Of a stretch of DNA of 64,000 bases, positions 10,643 to 19,015 are shown in pieces. Numbering within the stretch: the first letter of the stretch is position 1; each line of letters starts with the position of its first letter. Source of the DNA: Luteimonas aestuarii (GTDB lineage Bacteria > Pseudomonadota > Gammaproteobacteria > Xanthomonadales > Xanthomonadaceae); contig NZ_SMTF01000017.1 of the NCBI RefSeq assembly GCF_004357985.1, forward strand, positions 1-64,000, read 5' to 3'. The notes below the pieces were generated by a model that saw only the letters and a list, made by a program, of their open reading frames with translations, had not been told where the DNA came from and did no database searches. Position numbers and translations under genes: made by a program.

Positions 10643-10748
10643 GCCGACGCTGCGGGATGCACTGACGCCCCGCCTGCTTTCACGCCACGCTAGCGCGGCC
10701 AACGCGACAGTCGCGCCGCCAAGCCACGCCACCAACGGGGAAACCGCC

Positions 10749-11525
10749 ATGCGCCTGCTCGTCCTGCTTGCCGCCATCGCCATGCCGCTGGTGGCTTGGC
10801 TGTCCAACACCGGCACCTTCGGGCCGGACAACGGCACCATTTCCGATCGCTACCCCACCTTGCTGGTGGCCGCCGGCTATGCGTTCTCGATCTGGGGGCT
10901 GATCTTCCTGCTCGACCTGGCCTACGCCGCCTGGCAGACGACCGGGGAACGCAAGCGCGATGCGACCCTTGGGCGCGTCGCGCCCTGGGCCGCCGCCGGG
11001 TTCGCGCTGACCACGATCTGGATGCCGCTGTTCTCGCTGGAACAGTTCTGGCTGTGCCTGCTGGTGATCTTCGGTGCGATGGCGTGTTTGGTGCGCTGCG
11101 CGTGGCTGCTGTCGAACGACGCTGCGCCGGTCGCGGGGCAGCGCCTCTGGGCGTGGGCACCGCTGTCGCTGCATGCCGGCTGGCTGTCGCTGGCGGCGTT
11201 CCTCAACCTGGCGCAGGTGGTGGTGGCGTACGAGCTGCTGTCCACCGCGCAACAGTTGCCGTGGAGCCTGGTGCTGTTCGCGCTGGCCGCAGCGGCGCTG
11301 CTGGTGGTCAACCAGCGGATGCGCGGCAACGTGGTGTACGTGGCCGCCGCACTGTGGGCACTCGCCGCGGTGTACGTGAAGCAGTCCAGCCATGCGCTGG
11401 AAGGCGCGCAGGTGGCGGCCTGGGTGGCGCTGGGCATCGCAGCGGTGCTGGCCGTGCAGACGCTCGTGCTGCGCTTCGCGCCTTCGAAGCGTGGTCTGGC
11501 AGGCGGCCGCCGCACCGCTGGCTGA
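10749..11525 (+). CDS. TspO/MBR-like tryptophan-rich membrane protein
   Basis: A 258-residue membrane protein with about seven hydrophobic segments. The stretch PTLLVAAGYAFSIWGLIF (about 33-50) and a series of membrane tryptophans match the long form of the TspO/MBR-like tryptophan-rich sensory protein family, which is larger than the five-helix TspO (about 160 residues). Canonical TspO binds porphyrins and cholesterol-like ligands; the role of the long form is not established. GGGGAAA lies just before the ATG. It follows the methyltransferase gene by 106 bases. Confidence 0.7.
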   Translation: MRLLVLLAAIAMPLVAWLSNTGTFGPDNGTISDRYPTLLVAAGYAFSIWGLIFLLDLAYAAWQTTGERKRDATLGRVAPWAAAGFALTTIWMPLFSLEQFWLCLLVIFGAMACLVRCAWLLSNDAAPVAGQRLWAWAPLSLHAGWLSLAAFLNLAQVVVAYELLSTAQQLPWSLVLFALAAAALLVVNQRMRGNVVYVAAALWALAAVYVKQSSHALEGAQVAAWVALGIAAVLAVQTLVLRFAPSKRGLAGGRRTAG

Positions 11526-11676
11526 CGCTGCGCGCTGGCGGGATCCTCGATCCGGATCGTCGATCTGAAACGCGGCGCACGGGTTCCGGACCGCGCGCCC
11601 GGACGATGGGTCCCCGCCCCCTGCCGCGCGGCCATGGCGACGCGGCGGCCCTTCCGATGTTCCAGGAGATCCAACG

Positions 11677-12208
11677 ATGCGCCCCAGTCGAATGCTGTTT
11701 GTCGTTGCCGTTGCCGTCGCCTGCCCCGCCTTCGCCCAGACCGCCGCCGATGTCGAAGATCTCGTCGGCGCGCGTGCCGCCGGTGGCGAAGCCCAGCTGC
11801 TTTCCCGCGGCTATGAACTCCGCCAGAGCAACACCGTGCGCGACCAGAGCTTCACCTTCTGGTGGAACGAACGCACTGGCCGCCGCATCTCCGTGTCCAC
11901 CGTCGAGGGGCGCTATGCCGCCATCATCGGCGTGCCATCCGGCAACTGCGCGGCGTCGCCCGAAGTGACCGCCCACCCGACCGGGCATGGTGCCGCCGAT
12001 CCATTCCGGCGGCCACAACGGCTGGTGGGATTTCGACAGCCTGTCGGTCACGCCTGACCGCATCACCGCCAGCGACCGGCTCAACGGCATGAACCGCCCC
12101 CAGGTCACGGTGGATCGACGTTCGGGTCGCACCGATATCCGCGCGGCCACCAACTTCAGTGGCCACAGCGACATCGGCAACTATGGCGGTGGCGCGCGCC
12201 GGTTCTGA
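11677..12208 (+). pseudogene. secreted protein gene interrupted by a frameshift
   Basis: Frame 1 encodes a signal peptide (residues 1-20, ending AFAQ) and a domain with SFTFWWNERTGRRIS and VEGRYAAI; it then degrades into arginine-rich text and stops at 12057. From about 11987 another frame carries plausible sequence: IHSGGHNGWWDFDSL, then VDRRSGRTDIRAATNFSG, stopping at 12208. The two halves make one sensible protein of about 175 residues if one base is gained or lost near 11975-12005. AGGAGA seven bases before the ATG at 11677 supports the start. It could be a sequencing error rather than a real mutation. Function unknown. Confidence 0.6.
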
Positions 12209-12249
12209 ACCACGCGTCCCGTGGCAGGTGTCGCCGCCACGGCACCCGC

Positions 12250-12981
12250 TCAGCGGATTTCCGGATCCTCTGGTGCGTCGTTGCGTGCCGCCGCCTCCGA
12301 CACATCGGCGTGTCGCGTGTGCGACAACGCATGTCCCACCAGCGCATTCACCACCGACCCCACCAGCAGCACCAGGGTGCCGAACACCAGCGCATGCCAC
12401 CACGTGGAGTGCGTGCGCGCGCGGATCCAGTCCACCTGCACCAGCCAGAGCCAGAGGCCACCCGCCAGGGTCAGGCTTCCCCCCACCACCAGCCAACGTT
12501 CCCCCATCAGCATCAATGAGCCGCTGATCGACAGTACCAGCGCGAACGGCGCCACCAGATAGCACTGTTCGTAGAAGGGGCGGCGCAGGGTCGTCCTGCC
12601 GATCGACACGCCGGTGCGCCACAGGAAGCACGCCGCGCCCGCCATCGCCCACACGCCGAAGGCGATGGTGCGGTAGAGCAGCAGGTTCTGTTCCGAGGCC
12701 AGCAGCACGCTGGCCAACGTGCCCGGCGCGGCAGGTGCCTGGGCGCGAATGGCCAGGTCGATGAAGTGCGCGACCAGCACGCACAGGATCAGCAGCAGCG
12801 GCGGGCTGATCGCGTCGTCGAAACGGCCTTCGCCGCCGTCGCCAAGCTCGGTCGCGGCGTAACGCGTCATCCTGCGCGGATGCAGCACGATCCGCAGCAA
12901 GGTGCGCGGCAGCAACAACAGCCAGGTCAAGGCCTCGTAGACGAACTCCTCGAACGACTTGAGGATCTTCAGGAAATCCAT
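12250..12981 (-). CDS. multi-pass membrane protein (Yip1-like permease)
   Basis: A 243-residue membrane protein with five or six hydrophobic segments after an amphipathic N-terminal helix (MDFLKILKSFEEFVYEALTW region). The order of a cytosolic leader, a loop with DDAISPPLLLILCVLVAHF and a central FYEQCYLVAPFAL segment resembles bacterial Yip1-domain permease-like proteins, but the match is loose. An AAGGG about five bases before the ATG supports the start. The 3' end converges on the frameshifted gene. The C-terminal 25 residues are acidic and probably cytosolic. Function unknown. Confidence 0.7.
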   Translation of the reverse strand: MDFLKILKSFEEFVYEALTWLLLLPRTLLRIVLHPRRMTRYAATELGDGGEGRFDDAISPPLLLILCVLVAHFIDLAIRAQAPAAPGTLASVLLASEQNLLLYRTIAFGVWAMAGAACFLWRTGVSIGRTTLRRPFYEQCYLVAPFALVLSISGSLMLMGERWLVVGGSLTLAGGLWLWLVQVDWIRARTHSTWWHALVFGTLVLLVGSVVNALVGHALSHTRHADVSEAAARNDAPEDPEIR

Positions 12982-13009
12982 CGCACCCTTCCGTCGCGCT
13001 GCAGGCAGG

Positions 13010-13573
13010 TCAACCGATGCCGGTGCGCGACATGCCGACCGCGATCGCCATCAAGGTCCAGTCGTCCACCACGTGCGCCAGCGTGCTGGCCCAAAGGTTG
13101 CGCGTCAACAGGTACACGCCGGTCAGGACCAGCCGTGCCGCGCCGATCACCAGCAGCGCCTGGCCCGGGTGCCACAGGTAGGTGGGCAGGTGCAGCGCGC
13201 CGAACATCAACGCGGTGGCGATCCACGCGATCCCGATCGCCAGCCACGCCGACACGCCGGGGCGCCGCAGGGCGGCCACCAGCACCAGCATCGGCAGGAT
13301 CGTCACCGGTTCCTCGCCCGGCAGTTGGACGGCCGACATCGCCAGCAGCTTCGTCAGTGCCGCTGGCGGCATCCCGGCCACCACGCCCAGCACCGGGTGG
13401 ACACAAGTTCACGATTGCCGAGTACGAAGATCGCCACCAGCGCCGGCACGCCGACCACCAGCGGCACGCAAGCCGGCGCAACCAGCAAGTCACGCAGGCA
13501 TGGTCGCCGGGGACAATGCGGTCCAAGCTTGTCCCACCGCGACGGCCAGGCCCAGCAGCCCCAGCGCGTTCAC
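13010..13573 (-). pseudogene. CPBP (CAAX-type) intramembrane protease gene with two frameshifts
   Basis: The 3' two thirds (13010-13393) read as a membrane protease-like protein with QLPGEEPVTI, FGALHLPTY and AHVVDDW, which line up with the Glu-Glu, His and His/Asp motifs of the CPBP family (the first motif lacks the usual arginine of EExxxR). The N-terminal part continues in two other frames: LLVAPACVPLVVGVPALVAI and NRELVSTR at about 13400-13490, and VNALGLLGLAVAVGQAW at about 13490-13573, starting from a GTG. Two indels, near 13495 and 13398, therefore break the gene. Family members cleave in the membrane; here function is probably lost unless the indels are sequence errors. Confidence 0.6.
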
Positions 13574-13649
13574 TTTGCGTAAGCGCGGACGTCACCCGGG
13601 GCTTACCCCGAATGCGCAAGCCTAGTGCCCCCCAACACAGGAATGCACC

Positions 13650-13871
13650 ATGGCCATCGTCAAACTGCTCGCCGCTGGCGCCCTCGGCTATCTCGCCTAT
13701 CGCACGCTGCAGGCACGACAGGCAAAGCGAGAGGCCTTGCTGGATACCGGCGTCCGCACTTCACCGCATGGCGATCCGCTGCTGGACCCGGAACTGGTGG
13801 GTGCACGCATCGAGGTTCCGCCCACGCCTGCGGCAGGCGCGCAATCGAGCCGCGGGTTCGGCGCGCCCTGA
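13650..13871 (+). CDS. small hypothetical protein, 73 residues
   Basis: Starts at an ATG with AGGAA eight bases upstream. The first 22 residues (MAIVKLLAAGALGYLAYRTLQA) form one hydrophobic helix followed by a basic stretch (RQAKRE), typical of a single-pass inner-membrane or membrane-associated peptide; the rest is polar and proline-rich and probably disordered. No family recognised. It is divergent from the broken CPBP gene. Confidence 0.55.
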   Translation: MAIVKLLAAGALGYLAYRTLQARQAKREALLDTGVRTSPHGDPLLDPELVGARIEVPPTPAAGAQSSRGFGAP

Positions 13872-14247
13872 GCTCGCCAGGGTGGCCTCGAACGATCAGC
13901 GCCGGGTTGCCAGATCCGCATGGGCGGAAGCGCTGCTCCGGCAGCGTTGAGCGCTGGCCGGACCAGGGACGTCACGGCTTGACGGGGTGACGTCCATGGA
14001 TCCCCGCGTTCGCGGGGATGACGGCGATTTTCCAGAGCCGCCCCATCGCCGGCCCTCTGCGCGCGTGCATCGACCATCGCTGGAGTTGGCGATTTGCACG
14101 GCCTGGGCGGGGCGGGAATGTCGCGCTTTCCCTGTTTTCCCTGTCAGATATTCGATCTGACAATGACAAGCGACAGGGTCCTGGACAACGGATTACGCGC
14201 AGCGTGGGGTAGGCACCGCGCAATCATTCGATGCATCCCGGTGGAAG
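13872..14247. other. 376-bp intergenic region with a palindromic repeat
   Basis: Contains the REP-like palindrome at 14000-14019. Nothing else is recognised; the short open frames on both strands have no ribosome-binding sites or plausible composition. Confidence 0.5.
14000..14019. repeat. REP-like palindrome
   Basis: ATCCCCGCG-tt-CGCGGGGAT, an almost perfect inverted repeat followed by GACGGCG. Elements of the form ATCCCCGCG...CGCGGGGATGACG are common intergenic repeats in Xanthomonadaceae; a related but different palindrome is at 62497-62530. Confidence 0.5.
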
Positions 14248-14478
14248 TCAGCGCAACACGAACATCTCTTCGGCTTCGGCCACGTCGATCACCACGAACA
14301 TCGACTCCGCGATGCTGCTCGCCGCGCGTCGCCACGCAGGCGAATCGCCCGTGGCCCTGGGCATGGCGCGCACGCGCATCGGCAGGCCATACGCATCCGT
14401 GGCGCATACAGGCGGCGAGGTGGTGTCGTCGACGGCCACGTAGGTGTCGTCGCCGCAGCGGTAAAGGGCATAGCTCAT
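14248..14478 (-). CDS. small hypothetical protein, 76 residues
   Basis: A compact soluble protein with a sensible coding pattern (MSYALYRCGDDTYVAVDDT, later FVVIDVAEAEEMFVL). The ATG at 14478 is preferred; a longer in-frame form to 14559 would add an arginine-rich leader. There is no strong ribosome-binding site. No family recognised and no operon partner. Confidence 0.5.
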   Translation of the reverse strand: MSYALYRCGDDTYVAVDDTTSPPVCATDAYGLPMRVRAMPRATGDSPAWRRAASSIAESMFVVIDVAEAEEMFVLR

Positions 14479-14731
14479 GGGGGATTTGCCTGGGGAATGC
14501 TGGAGATTGCGCCTGTACCTGGCCCTCGATGCCGCGCCGGGCCTCGAATGCACGATCAAGGACGTGGCCTGTTATACGCCCCGGGCGTGAAAGGCAGCGC
14601 GACGACCGCATGCGCATGAACAAGCTGAATCACGCGTCCGAGGATGAATGGCCTTCCCTCACGCGCACCATGCGACGCACGGGACTAGCGTGCAACGGCG
14701 GCGATGTGCCGCTTGAGCAGGAAGCACCCCC

Positions 14732-14980
14732 ATGACACAGCAAGGCCAGCAACAGACGCCGCAGCAAGGTTCGCAAACGCACCTGCATGGCACGCCCAAC
14801 CCGCAACAGGATCGACGCGACCAGGATCAGCGCGCGCAGAATCCCAACCCGGATGCACCGGGCCAGGACGAGCGCGATCCGGACGCGCCGGTGCGCGATC
14901 CGGGGCAGCAGGAGCCGAAGCGGCAGGATCCGGACCGCGGCAACCCACAGACCGACCGCCCGGACAACGACCAGCGCTGA
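14732..14980 (+). CDS. small disordered Gln/Asp/Pro-rich protein
   Basis: An 82-residue, very hydrophilic protein dominated by Q, D, P, R and N (for example DQRAQNPNPDAPGQDERDPD), with no hydrophobic core and hence intrinsically disordered. AGGAAG eight bases before the ATG and the terminator-like hairpin 25 bases after the stop support a real gene. Similar low-complexity small proteins occur in Xanthomonadaceae and are sometimes stress-linked; nothing here shows the role. Confidence 0.55.
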   Translation: MTQQGQQQTPQQGSQTHLHGTPNPQQDRRDQDQRAQNPNPDAPGQDERDPDAPVRDPGQQEPKRQDPDRGNPQTDRPDNDQR

Positions 14981-15004
14981 TCGCGCCAGGGTCGTGCACG
15001 CATG

Positions 15005-15028
15005 GACATGCCCCGCGAGGGGCATGTC
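15005..15028 (+). terminator. hairpin after the disordered small protein gene
   Basis: Perfect 10-bp stem GACATGCCCC/GGGGCATGTC with a GCGA loop, followed by TGTTCT. The T-run is weak, so it is a terminator candidate rather than a certain one. Confidence 0.5.
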
Positions 15029-15207
15029 TGTTCTGGCGCTGGCTCACGCGGGCGCCGAGATGCAGCACGGCGTGGAGCTGGCAGCAGGCACCGTGTCCTG
15101 CGCCGCGTCTTCCGCCGCATCACATCGTGCCGGTCACGGACGCGTGTCGCACCACCCCATCGCGCCAACGACGCCCGGCAAAGCCGCAGCATCCCCCAGG
15201 CCAGATC

Positions 15208-15804
15208 TCACGGCCCGCACTGCCAGCGGCCCTCGAACACGCGACTCGCGCCATCCGCGCGCTGGTAGGTCAGCGTGGCCGGTCGCGGCGGTGATTCGCC
15301 GCCGCCAATGGCCGCGTCGGTCACCGCAATGAGAATGGTCTTGCCCTGGCCCGTGAACGCGGGATCGTCGGTGATGCCGTTGAATCCACCTGGCGCGTAC
15401 ACCGGTTCGACGTAACCCGACACCTTCACCAGGCCCTGCGCCGGTTCGTCCGAGGCCACGATGCCTTTCGCGACCAGTAGCGGCATGGCGTCGCCGGCCG
15501 AGAAGCTGCACGCCAGTTCACCCTGCAGGTTGGCCGCGTCGATGTCGCTCGCGGTCAACGCATCCAGCCGGATCTCCGAACCATCACCGCCGATGGTGTC
15601 GCCCGCGGATGCGGGTGTCGGCGGTGTTTCGTCCGCACCCGCCACGGGTGGCTGGTGTCCGGTGCCATCGGGCGACACCTCCGCTCCCGGCGCGGGCGTT
15701 GGTTGCGGAGAGCATGCAGCCAGCAGTACGCCCGCGAGGACCGGAAGCGCAAGCGCGGTGATTGGCCGAAACGATGTGCGTGGAACGTGGGTGTGGCGGG
15801 TCAT
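15208..15804 (-). CDS. lipoprotein of unknown function
   Basis: A 198-residue lipoprotein: signal sequence with lipobox LLAAC (Cys31), a proline-rich linker (residues 33-70) and a C-terminal domain of about 120 residues with IVASDEPAQGLVKVSGYVEP and a final RVFEGRWQCGP. GAGG seven bases before the ATG supports the start. The domain is not recognised, but a decayed piece of a paralogue (matching the IVASDEP to YVEP block) is present at about 34110-34275, so the family has more than one member in this genome. Confidence 0.75.
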   Translation of the reverse strand: MTRHTHVPRTSFRPITALALPVLAGVLLAACSPQPTPAPGAEVSPDGTGHQPPVAGADETPPTPASAGDTIGGDGSEIRLDALTASDIDAANLQGELACSFSAGDAMPLLVAKGIVASDEPAQGLVKVSGYVEPVYAPGGFNGITDDPAFTGQGKTILIAVTDAAIGGGESPPRPATLTYQRADGASRVFEGRWQCGP

Positions 15805-15944
15805 GGGCTGGCCTCATGCAAAGGCTGGATCGGAGGGACGTGCGTTCGCTCCCATCCTCGCCGCGCCCGCCTTCGCCTTGCGTGAACGTGGCCCCCACGA
15901 CGCGACCGCTGCGCCATGCCCCGGCCCTGCCCCACGCATTCGCC

Positions 15945-15950
15945 TACAAT
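15945..15950 (+). promoter_or_regulatory. probable -10 box for yaeQ
   Basis: TACAAT, 26 bases before the yaeQ ATG, close to the sigma-70 -10 consensus TATAAT. No convincing -35 hexamer is seen at the expected spacing. Confidence 0.4.
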
Positions 15951-15976
15951 CGCGCCTGCTTCCGACAGGCGCCGCC

Positions 15977-16525
15977 ATGGCCCCGAATGCCACCATCTAC
16001 CGGCTGGAGCTGCAGGTCAGCGACATGGACCGGCACTACTACGCCTCGCACAGCCTGACGCTGGCGCAACATCCGTCGGAAACGCCGGAACGGCTGATGG
16101 TGCGGCTGATGGCGTTCGCGCTGTATGCAGACGAGCGGCTGGAATTCGGCCGCGGCCTGAGCACCGGGGAAGACCCCGACCTGTGGCAGCGCGACTACAC
16201 CGGCGACCCCCTGTTGTGGATCGACCTGGGCCAGCCGGACGAGAGCCGCATCCGCAAGGCGTGCGCGCGTGCGCGCCAGGTGGTCATCGTCACCTACAGC
16301 GGCAACAGCGCCGACATCTGGTGGGAGAAACAGGCCAACAGCCTGTCGCGGCTGAAGAACCTCACGGTGATCGACTTCACCCCGGACACCGTCGACCGCG
16401 CCGTCACCCTGCTCGCGCGCAGCATGCGCCTGACCGCGATGATCCAGGACGGTGAGCTGCAGCTCATGGATGGAGACCAGAGCGTGACCCTGCCGCACGC
16501 CACGCGGATGGCGGCTGCAGGCTGA
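15977..16525 (+). CDS. yaeQ: YaeQ family protein
   Basis: A 182-residue cytoplasmic protein that matches YaeQ in length and along its whole sequence: YRLELQVSDMDRHYY at the start, ETPERLMVRLMAFALYA, and LLWIDLGQPDESRIRKA plus WWEKQ in the middle. YaeQ has a PD-(D/E)XK-like fold variant; it was reported to suppress loss of the RfaH antiterminator in enteric bacteria, but its molecular activity is not settled. The ATG at 15977 gives the usual family start. It stands alone between a divergent lipoprotein gene and a GAF gene. Confidence 0.9.
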   Translation: MAPNATIYRLELQVSDMDRHYYASHSLTLAQHPSETPERLMVRLMAFALYADERLEFGRGLSTGEDPDLWQRDYTGDPLLWIDLGQPDESRIRKACARARQVVIVTYSGNSADIWWEKQANSLSRLKNLTVIDFTPDTVDRAVTLLARSMRLTAMIQDGELQLMDGDQSVTLPHATRMAAAG

Positions 16526-16643
16526 TTGCGCGGCGCCGGCGATCCCCCGCGGCGCGATGCCGCTTCCATGGCATCGATGGCGCCTCGCAAACCCTGCCTT
16601 GACACCGTGGTCGCCAGAATCGGGGCTTCCGACGCGACGGCAG

Positions 16644-17588
16644 ATGCGCATGACAAAGACACCCGGTCCTGCTCTGGATGAAACCAAGCGCCAGCGCGCG
16701 CTCGACGGCTACCACGTGCTTGACAGCCTGCCCGATGCTGCGTACGACGACATCGTCAAGCTGGCCTCCACCGTGTGCGGCACGCCGACGGCACTGCTGA
16801 CCCTCGTCGATCGCGACCGGCAGTGGTTCAAGGCACGCGTCGGGTTCGATACTCCGCAAACCAGCCGTGACATCGCAGTGTGCGACCACGCCATCCGCAC
16901 GCCCGGCCAATTGCTCGAGATCGCGGATCTCTCGCAAGACGAACGGTTCGCCGCCAACCCCTACGTCAACGGCGAGCGCGGCGCGGCGCGCTTCTACGCC
17001 GGCATGCCCCTGGTCACGCCTGCAGGTGCCGCGATCGGCACCGTCTGCGTGGTCGACGACAGCCCGCGCGAACTCGCCGACGACCAGCGTGCGTCGCTCG
17101 AAGCGTTGGCCCGCATCACCATGGCGCTGCTGGAAGCCGGCGCGCGGCAACGCGAACGGGCGCACGAAGCCTTCATCGCCGATGCCGTGCCTGCGCCCAT
17201 TGCCAAGGCTGCCCACGCGCCGACCTACCTGCTGGCGCTGGTGGAATTGCAGGACCTCGCCGGCACGGTTGCACGCCTGGGTGAGCGCGCGACCGAAAAA
17301 CTGCTGCAAGCGCTGGACATCCGGCTGGAACAGGCGCTGCCCGACGGGCGTGGCGACGCGATCAACCGCAGCAGCGGCAGCGGCGAATACGTCGCGGTGC
17401 TGCACGGCGAAGACGCGGGGATGGCGCTGGATCGCCTGCAGGCCATCCTGGCGGAAGCCTCGCTGGTGCACGGCCTGCGCTTCCTGACCGGCGTGGCCGA
17501 AGGCAGCGCCGCCGAGCCCACCGCCGCCGTGTTCATGCGTGCGGATGCCGATCTGCTGGATCGCAAGGCTTCCGGCCACGGGCACTGA
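16644..17588 (+). CDS. GAF-domain protein with degenerate GGDEF-like C-terminus
   Basis: A 314-residue cytoplasmic protein. Residues about 18-165 form a GAF domain of the type found before diguanylate cyclases (YHVLDSLPDAAYDDIVKLAS at its start, then AVCDHAI and FYAGMPLVTPAG-IGTVCVVDD). The remaining 140 residues follow a GGDEF fold pattern, but the active-site loop is GSGEY (about residue 245) in place of GGDEF and nearby motifs are poor, so cyclase activity is unlikely. It is probably a ligand-binding or protein-interaction sensor. Two ATGs (16644, 16650) are equally possible. Confidence 0.75.
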   Translation: MRMTKTPGPALDETKRQRALDGYHVLDSLPDAAYDDIVKLASTVCGTPTALLTLVDRDRQWFKARVGFDTPQTSRDIAVCDHAIRTPGQLLEIADLSQDERFAANPYVNGERGAARFYAGMPLVTPAGAAIGTVCVVDDSPRELADDQRASLEALARITMALLEAGARQRERAHEAFIADAVPAPIAKAAHAPTYLLALVELQDLAGTVARLGERATEKLLQALDIRLEQALPDGRGDAINRSSGSGEYVAVLHGEDAGMALDRLQAILAEASLVHGLRFLTGVAEGSAAEPTAAVFMRADADLLDRKASGHGH

Positions 17589-17642
17589 CCCGGGTATCGA
17601 AGCTTGCGTGTCGATGCGCTACGCGCGTGGTCGCATGGCCGG

Positions 17643-18833
17643 TTACTGGAACCAGTCGGGCGCGGCCTGCGGCAGTTCCCCCGGCGGGAAAGGCGACGCG
17701 CTGTCGATGAGCACCACGCCCGCGCCCGGCTTCGCCGCCGCAGCCTCCACCCGCACGGCATCGGATGGCGTGCCGACGAAACGGATCACCACGCCAGCCA
17801 TGGTCCCTGCCCGTTTCGATTGCAGGTAATCGACCAGGGCGTCCGCGACGGCTTCCGACGACGGCGACACCAGCAGGTAGGCCTCGGCGGCACGCAGGCG
17901 ATTGTCCACGGACTCATCCAGGAACATCCGCATGCTATCCACGCTATCGAATCCAGCCACGCGACTGCCGGGTGGAGCCAGCACCAGTCCGCCATGGCGC
18001 AATCCGGTGGTGTCGTTGAGGCGCTCGCGCAACTCCACCATGTACGCACGCCATGCGTCGTGGTCCTGCCCCCGCGGAGGCAGCAACGGCTGGCTGCGCA
18101 GCTTGCGCTTGCCCTGCCAGCGGCGTTGCCGCTCGCCATCCTGCGCTTCCACGCGAGCCAACGCGTCGGTCCATGCGCGTCCCTCGTGCGGCAGGACGGT
18201 GCCATCGGCCAAGCGTACGCGCACCGGCACGGTGGATGGTCTTGCGTTGGGTTCGCGTGTCTTGTCCGGCACCACCACGCGCAATACCAGCGTCTGGTCC
18301 CCGTCGGCCAGCGCATGGGCGCCACCCCACCACAGCGAACTCACCGAGCGCGGCAACAATGCCACGTAGCCAGCGGGCAGGAAATCCGCGAGCGCCATCC
18401 TGCGCACCAGGGTGCCTGTCGCGTCGTACACCACGACCACGTTGTCGCCATACCCGGTCGAATGCCAGTTGTCGAAGGTGACCAGGTACCGTCCACCGTT
18501 CGCCACCAGTGCGCGCGTGGGCGCGACATCGTTGACCAGCGGCTGCGTCCAGACGTGCTGCCAGCGCGCGCCCTGTCGCCGTTCGAGCCGCGCCATGGGG
18601 CGCAACTGCTCGCTCCCCGCCCGTTGCCCCGCCGGTTCGGTGCCCTCCACCTTGTCACGGAAGTAGGACAGCGCACCTTCCAGCGGCCGCGGCGTGATGA
18701 CCACGCGACTGTCGCCATCGCTGGATACATAGGTTTCCACCCGCGGCGGCGGCCAGGAGTCGGCTTGCGCCGGAACCACGCCTGCGAGGCACAGGGCCAA
18801 GGCCAGTGCGACCCGCTGCGTGAATGCGACCAT
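17643..18833 (-). CDS. secreted hypothetical protein
   Basis: A 396-residue exported protein: signal peptide 1-24 (ending VPAQA), then soluble sequence with GGRYLVTFDNWHSTGYGDN and VVVYDATG around residues 100-125, resembling a beta-propeller-type surface, followed by a second half without recognised motifs. AGGGGG about seven bases before the ATG at 18833 sets the start, and codons upstream to 19028 belong to promoter DNA shared with the divergent D-aminoacylase gene. No family assigned. Confidence 0.7.
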   Translation of the reverse strand: MVAFTQRVALALALCLAGVVPAQADSWPPPRVETYVSSDGDSRVVITPRPLEGALSYFRDKVEGTEPAGQRAGSEQLRPMARLERRQGARWQHVWTQPLVNDVAPTRALVANGGRYLVTFDNWHSTGYGDNVVVVYDATGTLVRRMALADFLPAGYVALLPRSVSSLWWGGAHALADGDQTLVLRVVVPDKTREPNARPSTVPVRVRLADGTVLPHEGRAWTDALARVEAQDGERQRRWQGKRKLRSQPLLPPRGQDHDAWRAYMVELRERLNDTTGLRHGGLVLAPPGSRVAGFDSVDSMRMFLDESVDNRLRAAEAYLLVSPSSEAVADALVDYLQSKRAGTMAGVVIRFVGTPSDAVRVEAAAAKPGAGVVLIDSASPFPPGELPQAAPDWFQ

Positions 18834-19015
18834 CGTCTGCCCCCTTGTCGTTCGCGCAGTGTGCCAAGGCGGCGTGTGGCCGCCAATCGTCGTGTTGCCG
18901 GCCACTCCACCACAACCCGGCACCATGGACCAGCCTGCTCGGCCCGCAGGGACGGCTGCATCCACCCCTGCCCGCCGCCATACTGCAGGCCACTTGATGA
19001 AGGGAGGCTCGCCGC

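Noticed and set aside
11950..12010. Programmed ribosomal frameshift in the secreted-protein gene
   Set aside because: No slippery heptamer or downstream structure is evident; a plain indel explains the data better.
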